Source: Desulfobacterales bacterium
Lineage (GTDB): Bacteria > Desulfobacterota > Desulfobacteria > Desulfobacterales > C00003060
DNA: 12,168 bases
Direction of reading: 5' to 3'
NCBI GenBank assembly: GCA_030613145.1
Contig: JAUWMM010000017.1
Span: forward strand, 1 to 12,168
Within the stretch, counting starts at the first letter, position 1, and the number at the start of each line of letters is the position of its first letter. Position numbers and translations under genes: made by a program. The notes below the pieces were generated by a model. It saw only the letters and a list, made by a program, of their open reading frames with translations, did no database searches and had not been told where the DNA came from. Shown here one piece after another: positions 5,598 to 12,168 of this stretch.

Positions 5598-6539
5598 TTA
5601 CTCAACTAAACCCTTAATCCAATCATATTCCGTCTTAAGACCATCCTGAATCAACACTTTCGGCTTATATCCAAGTTTTTCTTTTGCCTTGGCCATATCG
5701 GCCATAGTGTGCCGCACATCCCCCTTTTGCTTAGCCTCGTAGTCGACCTCTAGTTCTCTGCCCGCTATCTCCTTTATTATTTCAATGACCCCATTCAAAG
5801 TAATGCGTGAGCCTCCCCCGATATTGAATACTTCACCCGGCAAAGCTTTTTCGAAAGCCAGCCAGTTTGCCTCCACAATATCGTCCACGTGTGTGAAGTC
5901 TCTGCTCTGTTCCCCATCCCCGTATACTTTAAGTGTTTGGTTCTCCAGTGCCCATCTGAAAAAACGGTGAAAGGCCATGTCCGGCCGCTGCCGGGCACCA
6001 TATACCGTGAAATATCGCAGTGAAATCGCAGGTATTCCAAAATTTTTGTAGTAAAGAAAGCAAAGGTGTTCAGCAGCCAACTTTGAAACACCATAAGGGG
6101 AAACAGGACACGGTAGAGAAGATTCCCTCATGGGAAGATCTTTGGTATCCCCATAGACCGAAGAGGAGGAAGCATAAACGAATTTCTTGACAGGACTTTC
6201 CCTGCATGCCTCAAGCAGCATCTGGGTGGCAAGTATATTGTTATCACAGTAAATCTTAAACGTCTTACCCCAACTCGCCCGCACACCCGCCTGGGCCGAT
6301 TGATGAAAAACGACATCAATTCCGTCCATAAGTTTTACCAAATCTACCTCAAGAAGATTTGCTTCAACAAATTTAAAATTTTTATCCCTCCTCAAGTCAG
6401 CAATATTTGCTTCCTTTATTGACCTGGGGTAGTAATCCATAAAATTATCGATACCTACTACCTGAAATCCCTTTTCTACCAAATATTCGCATAAATGCGA
6501 TCCGATAAAACCGGCCGCACCTGTCACTAGAGACTTCAT
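5598..6539 (-). CDS. SDR-family NAD-dependent nucleotide-sugar epimerase
   Basis: A 313-residue extended short-chain dehydrogenase/reductase, probably a UDP-glucuronate or UDP-glucose 4-epimerase. The N-terminal Rossmann motif is TGAAGFIGSH (6-15), with the NAD-ribose acid D31 in GIDNFMDYY. The catalytic set is a serine in the ASSSSVYG segment (123-130), with Y149 and K153 in PYGVSK. FTVYGARQRPDMAF and the DFTHVDDIV segment are typical of UDP-GlcA 4-epimerase-like enzymes. It would supply an epimerised sugar for LPS core, O-antigen or capsule. The start at 6539 has a strong AGGAGAGGAGG site. It lies 81 bases after lpxK and is probably part of the LPS operon. UDP-glucose, UDP-glucuronate and UDP-N-acetylglucosamine specificity cannot be separated by eye. 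Confidence 0.85.
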   Translation of the reverse strand: MKSLVTGAAGFIGSHLCEYLVEKGFQVVGIDNFMDYYPRSIKEANIADLRRDKNFKFVEANLLEVDLVKLMDGIDVVFHQSAQAGVRASWGKTFKIYCDNNILATQMLLEACRESPVKKFVYASSSSVYGDTKDLPMRESSLPCPVSPYGVSKLAAEHLCFLYYKNFGIPAISLRYFTVYGARQRPDMAFHRFFRWALENQTLKVYGDGEQSRDFTHVDDIVEANWLAFEKALPGEVFNIGGGSRITLNGVIEIIKEIAGRELEVDYEAKQKGDVRHTMADMAKAKEKLGYKPKVLIQDGLKTEYDWIKGLVE

Positions 6540-6620
6540 TTTGCCTCCTCTCCTATTCCCATATTGTGTCTATATAATAGCTTTCCGTCCTTACCGTTAA
6601 TCCGCTATTTGCCGATGAAT

Positions 6621-7697
6621 CTAACTGACGATTTGACTTCTTAAATAGCTTGCAAAGGCTTCCGTGTCATCTCCAAATGAGATGGAAACCGCCAGGACCA
6701 AGAGTCGCGGAGTTGACGGCATTTCAGTCCAAATATTGACGTAATCCTTCTCAGTAGTAACAATGTAGTCTACCTTCAGGCCCCTAGCCCTTTCCCAAAT
6801 AAGCCTCAGATCTTCATGGGCATACCGATGATGATCTGGAAACTCTAGAAAACCAGCAAGATTGCCTTCAAGCTTTGCAATAGTCTTACGAAAGCGCTCG
6901 TTTCGGGCAATGCCGGAAAACGCGAAAAGCCTTCGCCCCTTCAAGCTCGCCAAATCGAGGGACTTATTTCGGCCAGCCACAAACAGCGTTTCAGGTACAT
7001 GCATACACCGGAAAATCGGACGAGCTCGCGCATGGGCCTCAATTATAGAGCGCTCTCCGGTCAGATTGCAATCCTCTGTACAGTGAGTTAGGACGAAGCT
7101 ACTGGCTCGTTTTATCTGTTCCACAGGTTCCCGAAGTGTGCCCCTTGGAAAGCAATAACCGTTGCCAAAAGGCCGTGTGCCGTCCAAAAGCAATAAATTC
7201 AAATCCCTTTTCAAAGGCAGGTGCTGAAACGCATCGTCAAGGATTAAGACTGATACGCCGAACCTGCTAATGGCCCGTCTGCCGGCCAGATAGCGGTCCT
7301 TTCCCACGAGCAAAGGGATCCCCTTGAGCTTTGAAGCCAACAATTGCGGTTCGTCCCCTGATGCCCGAAGTCCCATGAATGTGGTCTTGCCATCTGAGAC
7401 AATACCTCCTAAACGCTGGGCATTGCCCCCATACCCTCTGCTGAGGACAGCCACCCGCAGGCCAAGCCCTTTCAATAAATTTGCCACATAGTGCACCATA
7501 GGGGTCTTTCCCGTTCCACCCACGGTTATATTGCCTATAGACACGACCTTGCACGGCAGGCTTTTCTGCTTAAGAACGCCCTTATCGTACAGATGTAGCC
7601 TAGATCTTACCCCCAGTTGGAAAAACTGGGAACATGCGTAAAGCACACATTCAAAAGGTGATGAAAAGGCCGGAGCAGCGACATCCCCTTGAGTCAT
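6621..7697 (-). CDS. lpxK: tetraacyldisaccharide 4'-kinase
   Basis: This enzyme phosphorylates the 4' position of the lipid A disaccharide precursor at the inner membrane, using ATP. With ATG at 7697 it has 358 residues, slightly over the usual 325-345. Motifs in order: LYDKGVLKQKSLPCKVVSIGNITVGGTGKTPM with the P-loop at about 55-65, SRGYGG (86-91), DEPQLL (115-120), LDDAFQH (153-159), RPFGNGYCFPRGTLREP (175-191), SGIARNERF (261-269), FPDHHRY (286-292) and TTEKDY (314-319). All are classic LpxK signatures. The frame is open to 7817, but that stretch overlaps the end of lptG and includes a 7-base tandem repeat translated as NPQSAIRN, so I do not include it. ATG at 7757, with a GAGGT upstream, is a possible alternative start. 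It is co-directional with lptG and the epimerase. Confidence 0.93.
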   Translation of the reverse strand: MTQGDVAAPAFSSPFECVLYACSQFFQLGVRSRLHLYDKGVLKQKSLPCKVVSIGNITVGGTGKTPMVHYVANLLKGLGLRVAVLSRGYGGNAQRLGGIVSDGKTTFMGLRASGDEPQLLASKLKGIPLLVGKDRYLAGRRAISRFGVSVLILDDAFQHLPLKRDLNLLLLDGTRPFGNGYCFPRGTLREPVEQIKRASSFVLTHCTEDCNLTGERSIIEAHARARPIFRCMHVPETLFVAGRNKSLDLASLKGRRLFAFSGIARNERFRKTIAKLEGNLAGFLEFPDHHRYAHEDLRLIWERARGLKVDYIVTTEKDYVNIWTEMPSTPRLLVLAVSISFGDDTEAFASYLRSQIVS

Positions 7698-7712
7698 CAC
7701 CCGCTGTATGGA

Positions 7713-7748
7713 ATTGCGGATTGCGGATTGTGGATTGTGGATTTGAGG
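7713..7748. repeat. 7-base tandem repeat between lptG and lpxK
   Basis: Four consecutive heptads, ATTGCGG twice then ATTGTGG twice, end in a degraded ATTTGAGG. The array sits in the short lptG-lpxK junction and would encode NPQSAIRN if the longer lpxK start were used, which is an argument against that start. Confidence 0.85.
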
Positions 7749-7780
7749 TTTATACATTGTTACTTTAACCTCAACCGGGT

Positions 7781-8857
7781 TCAATTGGCATTGAGTAGCA
7801 TGAGCGTGCCAAGACATGTAAATATCACGTTGGTTAGCCCAGTTGCTATAATTGGTGGCAATATCCCGCCATATCCCAACGATAAACAGAAGCTGTAAAG
7901 GGTCCAGTAAAGAAACGCCATCCCAATACCGTAAACAATGCTACTGGCAAACCCTTCTTTTTTTTTCCTCCACAAGGCCAAGCCAGTCCCCACAAAGCTC
8001 ATGATAACACAAACAAGTGGAAAAGCTATTTTAGCACTGAGACCCACCCTGTAGCTGGTAGCATCGTACCCTTCCTCTTCCACCTCCCGAATATATGCAG
8101 ACAGTTCACCGTAACTCATTTCTTCAGACTTCTTCACCACTCTGCTTATGTCTTCGGGAACAAACCCAAGCTTTGCAGGACTTTCCACCCGATAGGTTAC
8201 CTTGTAGCTTCTATCATCCTTAACCAGGTCCTGCTCGACAACATTGAACAAATGCCATATTCCACCCGTGTAAACACCCTTTTTGGCATCAATCCGTTTT
8301 GTCAGGCGGAAGCTCTCGTCAAAATAGTACAGTGTTACGCCGAATATTTTTTTATCGGAAGGCTTGAAATACGTAATGTGGGAAATGGAGCGATTACCTT
8401 TGATCCAAATGTTCTTTTCCCTGGAGGTAATCGCAGACTCTTTTTTGACTTCATTGTGCCATATTTCGTTTGCCCTCCCCATGGTCATCGGGACTAACAC
8501 CTCGCTGAAAAAGAAAAGGAGGACACTAAATATCAGCCCCATAACAAGGACTGGCTTGAACAGATAATAGACGCTCACCCCACCGCTTTTCAAGGCTAGT
8601 ATCTCGTTATTATTGACCATTAGGCCAAAGACAATGAGCACGGCCAGCAACACCCCCACCGGCGCTATCTGTGCGACTATAAAAGGAATCTTGAGTGCAA
8701 AAAAGGCAAGGGCCGTTGAAATGGGCAGGTTGGCATCCAGAAAGTTGTCGATCTTTCCAAAAAAATCGACGGTCACATATATGCCCACAACACTGATCAG
8801 GACAATACTAAAATACTTCAGTAGTTCCTTGGTAAGGTACTTATGAATTACCGTCAT
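7781..8857 (-). CDS. lptG: LPS export ABC transporter permease LptG
   Basis: With ATG at 8857 it has 358 residues, the normal size for LptG. LptF and LptG form the membrane part of the LptB2FG complex that extracts LPS from the inner membrane and passes it to LptC and LptA. It has N-terminal transmembrane helices (about 14-31, 46-64, 66-80, 98-118), the coupling segment NNNEILALKSGG (82-93), a large periplasmic jelly-roll domain (about 140-270) and two or three C-terminal helices. The frame extends upstream to 8968, but that part encodes a repeat-derived RTTVNSERRTVT and overlaps the lptF stop, so I reject it. No clear ribosome site precedes 8857. Assignment as LptG rather than LptF rests on order. 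Confidence 0.88.
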   Translation of the reverse strand: MTVIHKYLTKELLKYFSIVLISVVGIYVTVDFFGKIDNFLDANLPISTALAFFALKIPFIVAQIAPVGVLLAVLIVFGLMVNNNEILALKSGGVSVYYLFKPVLVMGLIFSVLLFFFSEVLVPMTMGRANEIWHNEVKKESAITSREKNIWIKGNRSISHITYFKPSDKKIFGVTLYYFDESFRLTKRIDAKKGVYTGGIWHLFNVVEQDLVKDDRSYKVTYRVESPAKLGFVPEDISRVVKKSEEMSYGELSAYIREVEEEGYDATSYRVGLSAKIAFPLVCVIMSFVGTGLALWRKKKEGFASSIVYGIGMAFLYWTLYSFCLSLGYGGILPPIIATGLTNVIFTCLGTLMLLNAN

Positions 8858-8862
8858 AGTAA

Positions 8863-8957
8863 CCGTTCGCCGTTCACTGTTCACCGTTGTCCGCCCTACC
8901 GAGGGCATCTGGTCATTACGACCTTCTGTTTGCCGGTGAACGGAAAACGGTGCACGG
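8863..8957. repeat. inverted pair of heptad arrays between lptF and lptG
   Basis: At 8863-8890 four CCGTTCA-like heptads lie in tandem. At 8937-8957 three TGAACGG-like heptads, the reverse complement of the same unit, lie in tandem and end right at the lptF stop. The two arms are about 46 bases apart and could form a long imperfect hairpin in the transcript between the two permease genes. Confidence 0.75.
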
Positions 8958-10142
8958 TCAACCCTCACGCTTTTCGATACCGATTCTGTCCCATTGTGTG
9001 TTAACGAAAAGGGTCAGTCTCGCCAACAGAGGCCGTTCTTTTGCACTCATGACAAGCATATATAGACCAACAGCCCCGATCACCAGGTTAGGTCCCCACA
9101 TGCCGACAATCGGCGGACATACACCTGCCTCACTAAAAACCAGACCCGCAGACAGGAATAAATAGTAAATAAGAAAGAAAAACAGACCAAGAACCATTCC
9201 ATAGGATCGCTTTGCAGACTTTGATTGAATCCCCAGGGGGACGGCTATAAGTCCAAAGACAAAACACGCAAAAGGGATGGAAAATTTCTTGTGGTATTCC
9301 ATCAACGTCAAATAGTATTTGGCATCTTTCTCGGTAGCCTTCCCTATGCTCCGGCGTAATTCCCCCAAACTCATCTCTTTTCTCCCTTTTGGGCCATGTT
9401 CTCTTGCAGACAAAATCTGGGCGGCTCCCAGTTGAAAATCATAGATATCAAAGCTTACAGAGTGTGCGGTCTTATTCTCCTGATCCACCTTATTAATAAT
9501 CCCATTGAAAAGTGTCAGCCGGAAGGCAAGCTTTTCCAAATCGCAAGAAAGCTTCCCCCTGGGAGCAACAACAGTGCTTACCATTCCCGGAGTCTGCCGG
9601 TCTTCAATAAAAACATCCCCCAAGGTCTTGTCTTGTTTGTCGATTTTGCCCACATACAGCATAACATCTTTAAAGCTGTCATTGAATGTCCTCTCTTTCA
9701 GTCCTATGTGAATATTCGACTTGGCGGTCTCAAACAATAACGCCTTAAAAGAAAGCCTTCCCCACGGAGAGCCATATATGGACATAAAACCGGTCACCAA
9801 AAACCCGATAAGACAAAAAACAAACACTGGCGAAAGAAATCTATAAATGCTGAACCCGGCCGATTTCAGTGCAATGATCTCATTGTCATTTGACAATCTA
9901 AGGAATCCAAGCAGTACACCCATCATGACCGACATAGGAACAACAAAAACCATGAAAGAAGGTATGGAGCAGATCAACATGAGGAGGACAGAAGAGAGAC
10001 TCACCCTATGGTTTACGACCAGGTCGGTAATATATAGTATCTCGGCCATCAGGAAAATGAAGGTAAATAAAATCAGGTTGATGAGAAAAGGAGGTATCAT
10101 TTCCCTAAAGACATATCTGCCGACAATGCTACTGACTTTCAT
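8958..10142 (-). CDS. lptF: LPS export ABC transporter permease LptF
   Basis: A 394-residue YjgP/YjgQ-family permease and the partner of LptG in the LPS-extracting LptB2FG complex. Membrane helices are visible at about 17-38, 50-80 and 98-120, with the conserved cytoplasmic coupling segment NDNEIIALKSAGFS (85-98). A periplasmic beta domain occupies about 130-275 and three hydrophobic segments follow at about 290-370. The C-terminal tail (KERPLLARLTLF onward) is polar and longer than in many homologues. The ATG at 10142 opens with MKVSSIVGRYVFREMIPPFL, a typical start for the family, although the ribosome site is weak. It lies 64 bases downstream of msbA, and its stop abuts the heptad array that separates it from lptG. 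Confidence 0.92.
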   Translation of the reverse strand: MKVSSIVGRYVFREMIPPFLINLILFTFIFLMAEILYITDLVVNHRVSLSSVLLMLICSIPSFMVFVVPMSVMMGVLLGFLRLSNDNEIIALKSAGFSIYRFLSPVFVFCLIGFLVTGFMSIYGSPWGRLSFKALLFETAKSNIHIGLKERTFNDSFKDVMLYVGKIDKQDKTLGDVFIEDRQTPGMVSTVVAPRGKLSCDLEKLAFRLTLFNGIINKVDQENKTAHSVSFDIYDFQLGAAQILSAREHGPKGRKEMSLGELRRSIGKATEKDAKYYLTLMEYHKKFSIPFACFVFGLIAVPLGIQSKSAKRSYGMVLGLFFFLIYYLFLSAGLVFSEAGVCPPIVGMWGPNLVIGAVGLYMLVMSAKERPLLARLTLFVNTQWDRIGIEKREG

Positions 10143-10206
10143 GAATCTTTTTCGCTCTTAAGGTATGTGCCTGAAAGTGCTTTTTCCCCAAAATGCTCAA
10201 TGACGT

Positions 10207-11991
10207 TCACAAAACACTTTTTACGATTTCATCATGATTGTTTTTTTCAAACTGCATTTCGTGAAGTTTAAAATACTCTCCATGGAGGGCTAAGAGTTCT
10301 TCATGTTTGCCCGCCTCTATAATTTTACCGTTCACAATCACGATGATCCGATCAGCGTGCCGAATAGTGGAAAGCCTGTGGGCGATCACAAAGGTCGTCC
10401 GGCCCTTCATCAGGTTTTCTAGGGCACGTTGAACTGCCAGTTCCGACTCACTATCCAGGGAAGAGGTGGCTTCATCCAGAATTAGGATGGGCGCATTTCT
10501 CAAAAGCGCCCTGGCAATGCAAATTCGTTGCTTTTCCCCTCCGGAAAGCCGCGCTCCGCGTTCGCCGACCACCGTATCAAATTTGTCAGGAAACCCCTCA
10601 ATGAAATCATGAGCGTAGGCGGCCTTGACAGCTGCAATGATGTCAGCCTCTGACGCATCAAGATTACCATAACCAATATTGTTTCGAATGGTATCATTGA
10701 AAAGAATGGGCTCTTGAGTCACTATGCCTATCTGGCTACGAAGAGAGTCAATGGTTAAATCCCGGACATCATGTCCGTCAATGAGGATCGCACCTTCGGT
10801 TACGTCATAGAAACGAGGAATCAAATTCGACAGGGTGGTCTTGCCACCGCCGCTCATGCCCACCAGGGCTATAATTTCACCACTTTCGACCTCAAGGCTG
10901 ATGTTTTTTAAGACCATCTGGTCTTCATATTTGAAAGAAACATTTCGGAATACGACTGAATGTGGGACCGACTCAAGTTTGGTCGCGTCATCACGTTCTA
11001 CAATATCCGATTCAGTATCAAGAATGTCGTAGATTCGAACGGCTGCAGCCAGGCCTTCCTGGATGGTATTGTACAGAGGGCTGATTTTCCTGACAGGCGA
11101 ATACAACATTATGAGGGCGGCCATGAAAGAAAAGAAGGTTCCGGGTGTTGAAGCCCCCGTGATGACTTTGTATCCCCCATACCAAACAATAAAGGTAATA
11201 CCGATGCCGCCCAGCAGTTCCATGATGGGCGAAGACATAGATCTAATCCTTACCGCTTTTATTTCATACTTGAACAACCGAAGGGTTTTCTCAAAAAAAC
11301 GCCTGCTTTCATAGGATTCCATCCCAAAGGCCTTCACGATCCTGTTGCCCGTGAAGACCTCGTGTAGAAAGGAACTCATGTCGGCAATAGCTTCCTGGCA
11401 CTGGGTACTCAGGTACCGCATTCGTCTCCCGAATCTCACAATAGCAACTAAGGCTACAGGAAAGACCGTGATTGCAATCAAGGCGAGTTTCCAGTCGCGG
11501 TAAAAGATAACAAACAGCAAGCCTATAATGGTAAAGAAATCCTTTAACACTCCTGTGACAGCATCGGAGACCATCCCCTTAACAATGTTAACGTCATTGG
11601 TAATCCTTGCCATCAAGGTGCCTGTCTCATATTTGTGGAAAAAAGAGAGAGGCAACGTCTGAATGTGACTGCACAACTCATCACGCAATTGTTTGATAAT
11701 GCTATGCCCCACAAACTTCATAAGATAAGCCTGCCCAAAAAAGCATGAGCCTTTCAACACGTAGAGCACGATGAGGGCAAGTGGAAGGATATTCAACATT
11801 CTCATATCTTTCTTGAAAAATATCTCGTCCAGCACAGGCTTTACAAGATAGGCCGTTGCTGCAGTCAACGATGCCACCAGCATCATGCACAACATGGCCA
11901 CAAGGAGACGAAGCCAGTATGGTTTTACAAGCTCCAATATTCTCCGGTAAGTTTTTGACAAGTCTGCGCGGTGCTTATTGTTCTTAGCCAT
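10207..11991 (-). CDS. msbA: lipid A export ATP-binding/permease protein MsbA
   Basis: A 594-residue ABC half-transporter that flips lipid A-core across the inner membrane as a homodimer. It has six transmembrane helices in the first 320 residues and a C-terminal ATPase with Walker A GMSGGGKTT (about 378-386), Q-loop VTQEP, signature LSGGEKQR (about 482-489), Walker B ILILDE (502-507) and H-loop IAHR with His538. NDVNIVKGMVSDAV and FHKYETGTLMARI are typical of MsbA. I use ATG at 11991; the frame also has a GTG at 12000, and neither has a strong ribosome site. The position directly ahead of lptF-lptG-lpxK supports a lipid A role and separates it from the second MsbA-like exporter at 844-2640. 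Confidence 0.92.
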   Translation of the reverse strand: MAKNNKHRADLSKTYRRILELVKPYWLRLLVAMLCMMLVASLTAATAYLVKPVLDEIFFKKDMRMLNILPLALIVLYVLKGSCFFGQAYLMKFVGHSIIKQLRDELCSHIQTLPLSFFHKYETGTLMARITNDVNIVKGMVSDAVTGVLKDFFTIIGLLFVIFYRDWKLALIAITVFPVALVAIVRFGRRMRYLSTQCQEAIADMSSFLHEVFTGNRIVKAFGMESYESRRFFEKTLRLFKYEIKAVRIRSMSSPIMELLGGIGITFIVWYGGYKVITGASTPGTFFSFMAALIMLYSPVRKISPLYNTIQEGLAAAVRIYDILDTESDIVERDDATKLESVPHSVVFRNVSFKYEDQMVLKNISLEVESGEIIALVGMSGGGKTTLSNLIPRFYDVTEGAILIDGHDVRDLTIDSLRSQIGIVTQEPILFNDTIRNNIGYGNLDASEADIIAAVKAAYAHDFIEGFPDKFDTVVGERGARLSGGEKQRICIARALLRNAPILILDEATSSLDSESELAVQRALENLMKGRTTFVIAHRLSTIRHADRIIVIVNGKIIEAGKHEELLALHGEYFKLHEMQFEKNNHDEIVKSVL

Positions 11992-12121
11992 ATTGCCCAC
12001 AAAACATGAAGGGGTTTGAACTTAGGGGCTTATCCCCAATTGGGAGTACTGGAAAGCGAGCTAAAGTTGAGAACCGGAAAAAACCTTTCTTAAAAAGCTA
12101 TTTTACTCCTTTGACTTTAGG

Positions 12122-12168
12122 CACTTTAGTTCACTTCAGCTCACTTTAGCTCACTTTAGTTCACTTTG
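12122..12168. repeat. 10-base tandem repeat upstream of msbA, cut by the window end
   Basis: Four consecutive decamers of CACTTTAGTT type (variants CACTTCAGCT and CACTTTAGCT) are followed by a partial fifth unit at the edge of the window. The preceding bases (GACTTTAGG) look like a degraded copy. The array lies about 130 bases upstream of msbA and probably continues outside. Confidence 0.85.

Noticed and set aside
7698..7817. Longer N-terminus for LpxK
   Set aside because: It overlaps the lptG end, translates a tandem heptad repeat, and does not resemble LpxK N-termini.
8858..8968. Longer N-terminus for LptG
   Set aside because: It overlaps the lptF stop and consists mostly of the translated heptad repeat. 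The family start MTVIHKYLTKELLKYF lies downstream at 8857.
7713..12168. CRISPR array
   Set aside because: The repeats have 7-10-base units in direct contact, with no spacers of 25-40 bases and no cas genes.

Overview
The window reads almost entirely on the minus strand, so transcription runs from high to low coordinates. The organism is Gram-negative: the right-hand two thirds carry msbA, lptF, lptG and lpxK, core genes of lipid A synthesis and LPS transport, followed by a nucleotide-sugar epimerase and a Trm112-type zinc peptide gene. This gene order, together with several different short tandem-repeat arrays between genes, suggests a Desulfobacterota (former Deltaproteobacteria) genome. That placement is inference; no marker gene is present.

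Layout in transcription order: msbA (11991-10207), lptF (10142-8958), a heptad-repeat junction, lptG (8857-7781), a second heptad repeat, lpxK (7697-6621), SDR epimerase (6539-5598), Trm112-like peptide (5525-5352), and a promoter-bearing gap. Then comes an accessory block: lasso-type B2 leader peptidase (5168-4626), PqqD-like B1 leader-binding protein (4592-4281), and a 45-residue peptide gene not in the obvious long-ORF set (4284-4147). A 384-base gap with a hairpin follows, then an HPr-kinase-like protein (3762-2749), an MsbA-type exporter (2640-844) and a WaaP-like kinase (832-11).

The accessory block is the interesting part. It has the leader-recognition protein, the leader protease, a peptide kinase homologue and an exporter, as in phosphorylated lasso-peptide clusters such as paeninodin, but no asparagine-synthetase-like lasso cyclase within the window. 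The 45-residue peptide has a recognisable lasso-type leader motif (KKPYEAPTF) but ends in TTYYYYTYV. That tail has no Gly1 and no Asp or Glu for a macrolactam, so a classical lasso fold is not possible from it. My working model (inference) is a RiPP-like pathway. B1 binds the leader, B2 cuts it, one or both kinases phosphorylate Tyr or Thr in the short tyrosine-rich tail, and the MsbA-like exporter carries the product out. The operon may continue past base 1, so a cyclase outside the window cannot be excluded.

Base composition differs across the window. Sampled 60-base lines in the HprK-like and exporter genes reach 70-80% G+C, against about 42% in a line from the B2 gene. This hints at different origins for the parts of the accessory block.
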